Below are positions 1 to 5,813 of a DNA stretch of 5,813 nt, piece after piece. The position numbers and the translations under genes were made by a program. The stretch's first letter is position 1. The number at the start of each line of letters is the position of its first letter. The stretch is from Candidatus Goldiibacteriota bacterium (GTDB lineage Bacteria > Oederibacteriota > PGYV01 > DSYL01), in contig JAOAAI010000146.1 in the NCBI GenBank assembly GCA_026418955.1, positions 1-5,813 on the forward strand, read 5' to 3'. Under the pieces are notes generated by a model, which was not told the DNA's origin, ran no database searches, and saw only the letters and a program-made list of their open reading frames with translations.

Positions 1-931
1 AATCTATAGTGTTCAATCTAGCAAGCGGTCCTACTCTATACCATCCTTTCTCAGGTCCTAATTGTTTTAAAAAAGGAAATTTCATATAACTCCAAGAACG
101 CACTTCTTCTCTTATATATTCAAGATAATCTTGATAATCAACATCATTCAGTATCTTTTTTCCATTTGCATCAACTGCACGTAAAACACCATGATAAAGG
201 TCAAGCGCTCCATCTTTCCTGACAAGTGATAAATGGTTTGATGGAAACTTTGAAAAATTATCTATGAAATCTTTATTCTTTTTATAATAATTCTTAAAAA
301 AATCAATAGCGCCTTGAGCCCAAGTAATCATCATATCTGCATTAAATGGATTAGGACCTTTTAATAATTCATCTCGTTCTTTTATAGATAAATTTTTATT
401 TATTCCTCCAGGTATTGCCCCTGTGCCGTGAATTTTTTTTCCAGCTGTTCTTAAAATAACTTCTTGTCCAAATTTTCTCATCAAAACAGCCTGAATAGCT
501 AAATCTTTATTTTCAATTGCAATATTTACTACGTTTCTCTTTTCAGGTAAAGCATCATAACCAAATAGTAAATCAGGAGATGCAAGATAAAAAAAATGTA
601 ATGAATGTGATTGAAATATTTGACCATAATGCATAAGACGGCGCATTTTTTCTCCAACAGGTGTTAATCCATCTCCAGTTCCAGCACCAACTATTACGTC
701 CATTGCTTTTGCTGCTGCAAGATGATGTGAAACAGGACATATTCCGCATAATCTCTGCACAAGAACAGGAGCTTCCCAATATGGTCTACCTAAAACAAAA
801 CGTTCAAAGCCTCTAAATTCAACAATATGAAATCTTGTCTGAGTTACATTATTATTATCATCCAATTGTATTGTTACTTTTCCATGACCTTCCACACGTG
901 TGACTGGTTCAATTATTAACTTTTTGGACAT
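1..931 (-). CDS. hoxH: HoxH, large (NiFe catalytic) subunit of NAD-reducing hydrogenase, partial (3' end outside window)
   Basis: Catalytic subunit of a cytoplasmic bidirectional [NiFe] hydrogenase, which interconverts H2 and protons plus electrons and passes them to HoxY. The frame is open from the ATG at 931-929 to the window edge and gives 310 residues; the family is usually about 470-490, so roughly a third is missing. Visible hallmarks are the N-terminal EPVTRVEGHGK segment (Glu14), the L1 motif RLCGICPVSHH (Arg60, Cys62, Cys65, His69/70) that supplies two of the four Ni-site cysteines, HGTGAIPGGINKNLS near residues 158-172, and YRVGPLARLN near 298-307. All of these read like Cupriavidus necator HoxH. 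The L2 motif DPCxxC and the C-terminal peptide removed by the HoxW-type protease lie off the window, so completeness of the active site cannot be judged. The start is supported by AAAGGAG 7 nt upstream. It follows hoxY by 18 nt. No signal peptide is seen, as expected for a soluble enzyme. Confidence 0.96.
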   Translation of the reverse strand, partial: MSKKLIIEPVTRVEGHGKVTIQLDDNNNVTQTRFHIVEFRGFERFVLGRPYWEAPVLVQRLCGICPVSHHLAAAKAMDVIVGAGTGDGLTPVGEKMRRLMHYGQIFQSHSLHFFYLASPDLLFGYDALPEKRNVVNIAIENKDLAIQAVLMRKFGQEVILRTAGKKIHGTGAIPGGINKNLSIKERDELLKGPNPFNADMMITWAQGAIDFFKNYYKKNKDFIDNFSKFPSNHLSLVRKDGALDLYHGVLRAVDANGKKILNDVDYQDYLEYIREEVRSWSYMKFPFLKQLGPEKGWYRVGPLARLNTID

Positions 932-949
932 AAATATACTCCTTTATTT

Positions 950-1507
950 TTAGTCATATTTAAATACTTCATATGGTATCAATAATTCATTACCGGTTAC
1001 AAGTGCATATAATGCATTCCATATAAGATCCGCTCTTGGTGGACATCCTGGTAAAAAATAATCTATTTTTACAATTTCATGGCATGGATATACTTTATTT
1101 AAAATTTTAGGAATATCAGGATCACAAGGTATTATTTTTTGTGAATTTACATCTTTTACAGTCGGTCCATTTATATATGCTTCTTCAAGACATTCCTTTA
1201 ATGGTATACCATTACGCATAGCAGGAAGTCCACCCATTATTGCACATTCGCCGAGAGAAATCAAAATATCACAATTTTTTCTAAACTCCCTTAAAACATG
1301 AATATTTTCATCATTGCAACAACCACCTTCAATAATTCCTATATCGCAATGTTTTGTAAATTTTTTAATATCATTTATTGGCGACTTGTTAAATTCTACA
1401 AGTTCAATCAAATTTATAATTCTTTCATCAATATCAAGGAATGACATATGACATCCAAAACATCCTGCAAGAGAAGTAGTAGCAATAATTTTTTTATTTT
1501 TAGTCAT
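950..1507 (-). CDS. hoxY: HoxY, small (Fe-S) subunit of NAD-reducing [NiFe] hydrogenase
   Basis: Small electron-transfer subunit that pairs with HoxH and carries the proximal [4Fe-4S] cluster linking the NiFe site to HoxU. The 185-residue protein is the short HoxY type, without the extra C-terminal clusters or Tat signal of membrane-bound uptake hydrogenases. Cluster ligands are readable as Cys16 and Cys19 (AGCFGCHMSFLD), Cys88 (SLGECAIMGG) and Cys155 (LPGCPP). Other family signatures are EGGCCNDENI near 60-69, MRNG near 97-100 and VYPCHEIVKIDY near 139-150. C. necator HoxY has a longer N-terminal extension that is absent here. The start ATG at 1507 has TAGGAGT a few bases upstream, and the gene begins 21 nt after the hoxU stop. 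The gene ends with TAA 18 nt before hoxH. Additional cysteines (Cys54, 63, 64, 79, 106, 128, 142) are present but are not expected ligands. Confidence 0.96.
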   Translation of the reverse strand: MTKNKKIIATTSLAGCFGCHMSFLDIDERIINLIELVEFNKSPINDIKKFTKHCDIGIIEGGCCNDENIHVLREFRKNCDILISLGECAIMGGLPAMRNGIPLKECLEEAYINGPTVKDVNSQKIIPCDPDIPKILNKVYPCHEIVKIDYFLPGCPPRADLIWNALYALVTGNELLIPYEVFKYD

Positions 1508-1528
1508 CTTTTACTCCTATTCTATTAT

Positions 1529-2227
1529 TTATTGATTTTCTATTTCACTGCCTATAATATTATAGTCGTATTTTCTTTTACCAATAGGTGTAATAAAACC
1601 TCTTTCTTTCACAAGAATAGCGCCAACTGGACATATATTCATTGCTTGTTCTGCTAATTCATCTGAAATATTTTTTGATGTTTCTGGATCAATATTTATC
1701 TCAAGATATTGACCACGTCTCCCATATGCAAATATTGTTTTTCCATCATTGTTTTTTATACCCCTTATACATCTTTTACACAGTATACAACGATTATGAT
1801 CTTTTATTAATTTTGGATGCCATGATTCTACCGAACGTTCTGGAAAAAAATATGGAAATCTTGAAACTGCAATTTTATATCTATATGCAAGTGCTTGTAA
1901 TTCGCAATTGCCACTTCGTTCACATGAAGGACAGAAATGATTGCCTTCTGAAAATAGTAATTCTATAACTGCTTTTCTAAAATCTTCTAGCTCAGGAGTT
2001 GATGTTTTAATATCCATATTTTCTGTAACCTTTGTTGTACATGCAGTTGCAGGTCTATTATTAATTAAAACTGTACATATTCTGCAAGAACCTTTTGGAG
2101 GTATTCCTGGATAATTACATAAAGTAGGAATATAAATATCATTTTCTTTTGCGGCTTCTATTAATTGTTTGCCTTCTTCTGATAAACATATCTTACCATC
2201 TATAATGAATTTAACAAAGGTAGACAT
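1529..2227 (-). CDS. hoxU: HoxU, diaphorase Fe-S subunit of NAD-reducing hydrogenase
   Basis: Electron-relay subunit of the diaphorase module, homologous to the N-terminal part of complex I NuoG; it bridges HoxY and HoxF. At 232 residues it matches the usual HoxU length (C. necator about 234). Three cluster-binding regions are visible in order. The first is a plant-ferredoxin-like [2Fe-2S] site with Cys37, Cys48, Cys51 and Cys63. The second is a His-Cys3 [4Fe-4S] site with His97, Cys99, Cys102 and Cys108; the shortened HxC spacing (GNHFCPSC) is the HoxU form rather than the HxxxC of NuoG. The third is a [4Fe-4S] site with Cys147, Cys150, Cys153 and Cys199 (CILCKRC and NICPVGAI). The C-terminal PIGKRKYDY segment resembles PIGRRKYE of HoxU. 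The ATG at 2227 is preceded by AAGGAGA about 8-9 nt upstream. The gene starts 15 nt after the hoxF stop, which fits a tightly coupled operon. Confidence 0.96.
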   Translation of the reverse strand: MSTFVKFIIDGKICLSEEGKQLIEAAKENDIYIPTLCNYPGIPPKGSCRICTVLINNRPATACTTKVTENMDIKTSTPELEDFRKAVIELLFSEGNHFCPSCERSGNCELQALAYRYKIAVSRFPYFFPERSVESWHPKLIKDHNRCILCKRCIRGIKNNDGKTIFAYGRRGQYLEINIDPETSKNISDELAEQAMNICPVGAILVKERGFITPIGKRKYDYNIIGSEIENQ

Positions 2228-2242
2228 AAATATATTCTCCTT

Positions 2243-4039
2243 TTACTTTTTATTAAAAATTTCAACATACTCTTTTACTGCTTCATTTTCATTAAAACTA
2301 TAAAAATTTTCAGAATTATTTTTAACACTTTCCTCAAATATAAACTTAAAATTTTTTATTGCAGTGATTGTAGGATTGGTTGCTGTCTGACCCAAACCAC
2401 ATCTATTGTTTTTCATAAAAACTGCCCATTTTTGTAAATTTTCAATATCTGAACTTCTACCTTCACCACGAACAATTTTTTCTATAATATTTTTATATAT
2501 AACGGTTAAAACTCTACAAGGTACACATGAACCACATGATTCTTCCATAAAAAATTTTTGGAAATTTAATACAACATCTTTAATAAGATTTCTTTTTTTT
2601 CCAATAATAATTAAAGAACCACCTGTTGCAAGATCTTCATATGCTAAAATTCTATTAAATTCTTTTTCAGAAATACAACTACCAGAAGGTCCACCAACTT
2701 GAACAGCCAACACTTCATGAGTTTTTGCACCAGCTTTTCTTAAAATATCATTTACAGAAAAGCCCCATTCAACTTCATATATACCAGGTCTTTCACAATC
2801 TCCAGAAACACTTAAAACCTTTGTTCCCCTTGATTCTTTGGTTCCCATTCTATTATACCATTCAGCTCCATTTAAAATTATTTTAACAGCAGTACAAAAT
2901 GTTTCTACATTATTAACAACCGTCGGTCTATTTAAATATCCGCTTTCAACTGGGAAAGGTGGTCTATCTCTTGGTTCACCACGTTTTCCCTCTGCAGATT
3001 CTATTAACGCAGATTCTTCTCCACATACATATGCACCGGCTCCACATTGTATTCTTATATCAAAATCAAATCCTTTTTTACCTCCTATAAATTTACCTAG
3101 TAAACCATCATCGCGCATCTCTTGTAAGACATGTTCAAGATATTCTCTCATATATCTATATTCATTTCTTAAATAAAGAATTCCATATTTTGCTCCAACC
3201 GCATAGCCGGCAATAATCATACCTTCAAAAACAAGCTTAGGTAATTCTGTTAAAATAACTCTATCTTTAAATGTGCCTGGCTCTCCTTCATCAGCATTAC
3301 AAAAAATATATTTAATATCACCTTGTGCTTTTCTAGCTATTTCCCATTTTAAACCTGTAGGAAATCCTGCCCCACCTCTACCACGTAAATAAGATTTCTT
3401 TATTTCTTCAATAATATCAGTAGAACTTAATTCTTTAACAACTTTTTTAATAGCATCGCCTGGAGTATAATCTGAAAAAATAACAGCTCCTCTTTCCTGT
3501 ATATTATTATTCACAAGTGATCTCATTAAATAATGCGAGTTATTTCCTTCTCCATATTTATTTCCTTTTATGTCTTCTATTGATTTTCCTTCTTTCATCA
3601 TTTTAATTATTTTTCTAGCTTTTTCCGGAGTTAGTGATGGAAAAGGCTGCTCATTAATAAGAGCAGCAGGTTCCTGATCGCTCATACCAATGCAAGCTGT
3701 TTCAAAAAGTCCAATAAGCCCATCAGGTGTAACTTGTCCAAATTTAATTCCTGCTTCCTCTTCAAATACTTTTTTTACTTCCTCTTTTCCATAAAAATTA
3801 GAAACAACACTATCATTTAAATATATAGTATATTTTCCTTTGGGCTCACGATGAAAAAAATGATAAAAACTTAATGTTTGAATTATTTCTACTGTTGGTA
3901 TGTCAAGTGCTTTTGAAATCTGTTCAATTGTCCAATCAGATATGTAACCAAGTTCTGTTTGAATATCAAGTAAAATATCCATGAGCCTTGTTTCATCTCC
4001 ATTATATTTTTTTATTACAGCATTAATTGTATTTCCCAT
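2243..4039 (-). CDS. hoxF: HoxF, NADH-dehydrogenase (diaphorase) subunit with fused N-terminal HoxE/NuoE-like domain
   Basis: Flavin subunit that exchanges electrons between NAD(H) and the Fe-S chain of the hydrogenase. It has 598 residues (C. necator HoxF about 602). Residues about 1-165 form a NuoE/HoxE-like thioredoxin-fold domain (LSFYHFF near 56-62, ACIGMSDQEPA near 115-125). Residues about 170-570 are NuoF-like: the FMN loop RGRGGAGFPTGLKWE (219-233), NADEGEPGTFKDR (248-260), the nucleotide-binding GAGAYVCGEESALIES (333-348), and the [4Fe-4S] ligands Cys502, Cys505, Cys508 and Cys547 (SCGSCVPCR and NRCGLGQ). In the N-terminal domain only Cys116 remains of the four NuoE ligands, so it probably carries no [2Fe-2S] cluster. 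No ferredoxin domains are appended, unlike HydB of bifurcating [FeFe] hydrogenases, and hoxU, hoxY and hoxH follow, so HoxF is preferred. The ATG at 4039 has AAAAGGAG 6 nt upstream. The gene lies 43 nt after hydF. Confidence 0.95.
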   Translation of the reverse strand: MGNTINAVIKKYNGDETRLMDILLDIQTELGYISDWTIEQISKALDIPTVEIIQTLSFYHFFHREPKGKYTIYLNDSVVSNFYGKEEVKKVFEEEAGIKFGQVTPDGLIGLFETACIGMSDQEPAALINEQPFPSLTPEKARKIIKMMKEGKSIEDIKGNKYGEGNNSHYLMRSLVNNNIQERGAVIFSDYTPGDAIKKVVKELSSTDIIEEIKKSYLRGRGGAGFPTGLKWEIARKAQGDIKYIFCNADEGEPGTFKDRVILTELPKLVFEGMIIAGYAVGAKYGILYLRNEYRYMREYLEHVLQEMRDDGLLGKFIGGKKGFDFDIRIQCGAGAYVCGEESALIESAEGKRGEPRDRPPFPVESGYLNRPTVVNNVETFCTAVKIILNGAEWYNRMGTKESRGTKVLSVSGDCERPGIYEVEWGFSVNDILRKAGAKTHEVLAVQVGGPSGSCISEKEFNRILAYEDLATGGSLIIIGKKRNLIKDVVLNFQKFFMEESCGSCVPCRVLTVIYKNIIEKIVRGEGRSSDIENLQKWAVFMKNNRCGLGQTATNPTITAIKNFKFIFEESVKNNSENFYSFNENEAVKEYVEIFNKK

Positions 4040-4061
4040 GTTTAACTCCTTTTAATCATAA

Positions 4062-4074
4062 GTGATTTTATCAC
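4062..4074. promoter_or_regulatory. Small inverted repeat in the hydF-hoxF gap, possible operator or weak hairpin
   Basis: The 43-nt gap between hydF and hoxF contains a perfect inverted repeat, GTGAT-TTT-ATCAC. Read on the transcribed strand with flanks it is TTTGTGATAAAATCACTT, which resembles the half-sites of Rex (TTGTG/CACAA) or CRP/FNR-family operators. The spacing is one base shorter than the usual form and the right flank lacks the matching AA, so this is only a resemblance. No T-run follows it in the direction of transcription, so it is not an intrinsic terminator. A chance palindrome in AT-rich DNA is quite possible. Confidence 0.25.
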
Positions 4075-4082
4075 AAACCATA

Positions 4083-5276
4083 TTATTTATAAAATGGCAA
4101 TATTGTTCTTGGTAAAAGATTATTTACATAAGCTAAAAAAAATCCATAATTTATTACAGGTATATTTAATTCATTTAAAATTTTTAATCTTGATAAAATT
4201 TTATTTCTTGTAACCATACAACCACCACACATTATAACAAGAGAGTATTTTTTTAACTCTTCTTTATTAGGTAACTCTTTATAAAAATCAAAAGTTACAT
4301 CTTTATTAATTTTTGATTTAAATAAATTAGGTATTTTTACTGTTCCTATATCATCAGGTTGTCTATGATGAGTACAGGATTCATTTATTAATATTTTTGA
4401 ACCCGACTTAATATTTTTTAAATATTTAATTGATTTTAAAAATAAATTAAAATCTCCTTTTTTTCTCGCAAATAATATAGAAAAAGAAGTTAAAGGTTGA
4501 TCTTCAGGAATTGATTTCTTTACGATTTCAAATGCTTGACTATCAGTTATAACAAGTTTTGGTCTTTTTTTAAGTGAATAATAAATGTCTAATTGATTTT
4601 CTTTTGCTATCAACACAGAACAATTTTTATCCAGAGCATCTCTTATTGTTTCAACTTGCGGTAAAATTAATCTACCTTTTGGAGCAGCAGAATCTATTGG
4701 CACAACAAGGAATAAAAGATCTCCATCATCAACAAGACCATCCAAAGGTTTTATCTCTTTTTCAATATCATTTGAAATAGCAATTATCTTTTCTCGTAAT
4801 TTTTTGATTGTTTCTTTATCATTATTATTTACAATGATAGTATTATAATTTTTAAAATAATCTAATTTATTTTGATTATGTTTAAAATCTGAAAAAGTAA
4901 AAACAATTAAAATTTTTTTGTTTAATTTTAAAATTTTATTTAAAAATTCTTTTTCAATTTTTATGATATCTTCATTAATTTTAGTTACAAAAATTATGAT
5001 ATCTGCAATTTCTAACTGATTATATGTTTTATCAATTCGTTTTTGACCTAATTCACCAATATCATCAATACCTGCAGTATCAACAAAAACTACAGGACCT
5101 AAATTTCCCATCTCCATTGATTTTATAACAGGATCCGTAGTAGTGCCTGGTGTGTTAGAAACAATTGCTATATTATTCTCTATAATTGAATTAAATAAAC
5201 TTGATTTACCTGCATTACGTAATCCAGTTATAACTATTCTCAATTGTTCTGCTATTGGGGTATTAACAAGAGACAT
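4083..5276 (-). CDS. hydF: HydF, GTPase and scaffold maturase of [FeFe]-hydrogenase
   Basis: HydF is the scaffold on which the 2Fe subcluster of [FeFe]-hydrogenase is assembled before transfer to HydA; HydE and HydG are its partners. From the ATG at 5276 it has 397 residues, normal for the family. The N-terminal GTPase domain shows a P-loop GLRNAGKS (18-25), NTPGTTTDP (41-49) and DTAG (66-69). The position of the NKxD G4 motif reads TFSD (127-130), so guanine recognition looks degenerate. The central dimerisation domain has the signature DDGDLLFLVVPID and APKGRLILPQVETIRDALD near 183-216. The C-terminal cluster domain has CTH (Cys301, His303) and CGGC (Cys350, Cys353); the His that often precedes the latter is Met349 here. 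The start is ATG 5276, not the GTG at 5285, because that GTG overlaps the Shine-Dalgarno AGAAGGTG. It overlaps the end of hydE by 14 nt. A+T content is higher than in the hox genes. Confidence 0.95.
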   Translation of the reverse strand: MSLVNTPIAEQLRIVITGLRNAGKSSLFNSIIENNIAIVSNTPGTTTDPVIKSMEMGNLGPVVFVDTAGIDDIGELGQKRIDKTYNQLEIADIIIFVTKINEDIIKIEKEFLNKILKLNKKILIVFTFSDFKHNQNKLDYFKNYNTIIVNNNDKETIKKLREKIIAISNDIEKEIKPLDGLVDDGDLLFLVVPIDSAAPKGRLILPQVETIRDALDKNCSVLIAKENQLDIYYSLKKRPKLVITDSQAFEIVKKSIPEDQPLTSFSILFARKKGDFNLFLKSIKYLKNIKSGSKILINESCTHHRQPDDIGTVKIPNLFKSKINKDVTFDFYKELPNKEELKKYSLVIMCGGCMVTRNKILSRLKILNELNIPVINYGFFLAYVNNLLPRTILPFYK

Positions 5277-5813
5277 AATATACACCTTCTTTTTGTAAAA
5301 TATAATTTAATGATGGACCTTGTTCTAAACTTATTTTTCTATTAATTTTTATTAATTTTTTTCTTAAACAATTTATGCAATGTGAAAAATCTTCATTAAT
5401 ACATATTTTATTTGGATACAATAAATAATTCTTTTTATATTCTTTTGGTGTTATATTAGGCATCAATACATTTGCTCCAGCTTTTAACAATTTTTCTCTT
5501 CCTAATTTTTCTATTGTGCCAGATGCAGTAGTAGCTGGAATATTTGAAAAAGGTAAAATTATTCTAAGTATTGCTGTTAGTTTTTTAATTTTATTGAGTT
5601 TTGGATGTGAAAAATTTCCAAGTGGAGTGTCTGGATTTGGTATAAATGGTCCTATTCCAATCATATCTAGTTTTAAGTCGTAACATAATTTTAAATTTTT
5701 TATTAGAATTTCATCTGTTTCATATGGTAACCCCACCATAAAACCTGAACCGGTTTCAAAATTTAATTCTTTGAGATTATATAACATATCTATTCTTTTT
5801 TTTAAACTTAAAC
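5263..5813 (-). CDS. hydE: HydE, radical SAM maturase of [FeFe]-hydrogenase, partial (5' end outside window)
   Basis: HydE is a radical S-adenosylmethionine enzyme required to assemble the 2Fe subcluster of [FeFe]-hydrogenase. The frame stays open to the window edge, giving about 183 C-terminal residues (family about 350), so the Met codon at 5787 is internal and not the start. The radical SAM CX3CX2C motif is off the window. Visible family features are ETGSGFMVGLP, GIGPFIPNPDTPLGNF, SNIPATTASGTI and GANVLMPNITP, which follow the order in Thermotoga maritima HydE. The C-terminal second-cluster motif CX7CX2C is intact (Cys of KICINEDF, then HCINC); that cluster is present in many but not all HydE proteins and is not essential in those tested. 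BioB, PylB and HydG are related radical SAM enzymes, but the SNIPATTA and GIGPFIP segments favour HydE. The TAA at 5265-5263 lies inside hydF, which suggests translational coupling. Confidence 0.93.
   Translation of the reverse strand, partial: LSLKKRIDMLYNLKELNFETGSGFMVGLPYETDEILIKNLKLCYDLKLDMIGIGPFIPNPDTPLGNFSHPKLNKIKKLTAILRIILPFSNIPATTASGTIEKLGREKLLKAGANVLMPNITPKEYKKNYLLYPNKICINEDFSHCINCLRKKLIKINRKISLEQGPSLNYILQKEGVYYVSC
5283..5290 (-). promoter_or_regulatory. Shine-Dalgarno site of hydF, inside the end of hydE
   Basis: On the minus strand this reads AGAAGGTG, with the GAAGG core ending 8 nt before the ATG at 5276. It sits in the hydE coding region and covers the alternative GTG at 5285, so it decides the hydF start. 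It also implies that hydE translation passes over the hydF initiation site. Confidence 0.75.

Noticed and set aside
573..779. Minus-strand open frame of 68 codons rich in Cys and Ser
   Set aside because: It lies in another frame inside hoxH, which has clear homology along the same bases. The odd composition is that of an out-of-frame shadow.
1448..1968. Plus-strand open frames opposite hoxY and hoxU
   Set aside because: They lie antisense to well-conserved hox genes, are low in complexity (Phe/Leu/Tyr runs) and have no recognisable domain.
2406..3176. Plus-strand open frames opposite hoxF
   Set aside because: They are antisense shadows of a gene with full family motifs, and no independent support is seen.
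2243..4039. The NuoE/NuoF fusion as part of an electron-bifurcating [FeFe] hydrogenase (HydB/HydC), suggested by the adjacent hydE and hydF
   Set aside because: Its full-length layout matches HoxF, it lacks the extra ferredoxin domains of HydB, and it is followed by hoxU, hoxY and hoxH. No HydA motif is seen in the window.
4040..4082. Intrinsic terminator between hydF and hoxF
   Set aside because: The only stem is 5 bp with a 3-base loop and no T-run follows it on the transcribed strand.
4574..4780. Plus-strand open frame opposite hydF
   Set aside because: It is an antisense shadow in AT-rich sequence with Leu/Gln repeats and no family signature.
5277..5285. GTG at 5285 as the hydF start (three extra residues)
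   Set aside because: The GTG overlaps the AGAAGGTG ribosome site that is well spaced for the ATG at 5276.
5785..5787. ATG at 5787 as the hydE start
   Set aside because: The frame stays open to the window edge, and the upstream residues (LSLKKRID) match the expected HydE interior, so this Met is internal.

Overview
The window is a tightly packed, AT-rich bacterial segment. All six supported genes lie on the minus strand, so transcription runs from high to low coordinates. In transcription order they are: the 3' part of hydE (5813-5263), hydF (5276-4083), a HoxE-like/NuoF-like fusion of the HoxF type (4039-2243), hoxU (2227-1529), hoxY (1507-950), and the 5' part of hoxH (931-1). Most lie 15-43 nt apart, and hydE overlaps hydF by 14 nt. 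I see no terminator between them, so they look like one operon that continues past both edges.

The four hox genes encode a cytoplasmic NAD(+)-reducing (bidirectional) [NiFe] hydrogenase of the group 3d type. It has the four-subunit layout known from Cupriavidus necator, in which the HoxE-like domain is fused to the N-terminus of HoxF. Electrons would pass between the NiFe site in HoxH, through HoxY and HoxU, to FMN and NAD in HoxF. The Fe-S ligand sets expected for HoxY, HoxU and the C-terminal half of HoxF are all present, as is the N-terminal NiFe motif of HoxH.

HydE and HydF are maturases of the other, unrelated hydrogenase class. They help build the 2Fe subcluster of [FeFe]-hydrogenase. 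Finding them immediately upstream of, and apparently cotranscribed with, a complete set of [NiFe] hox genes is the most notable feature here. The simplest reading is a mixed hydrogen-metabolism operon in an anaerobe that has both enzyme classes. No hydA, hydG or hyp gene is visible.

HydF carries two departures from the usual family motifs: a degenerate G4 guanine-specificity motif, and a Met in place of the His before the CxxC cluster motif. Hand counts also suggest that hydF is much richer in A+T than the hox genes (about 21% versus 33% G+C in 360-nt samples), which could mean the two blocks have different histories.

The organism cannot be named from this window. Low G+C, strong Shine-Dalgarno sites, the standard code (Trp as TGG) and the gene content point to an anaerobic or facultatively anaerobic bacterium. 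No stretch over 300 bases lacks a gene. No RNA gene, mobile element, CRISPR array or large repeat was seen.
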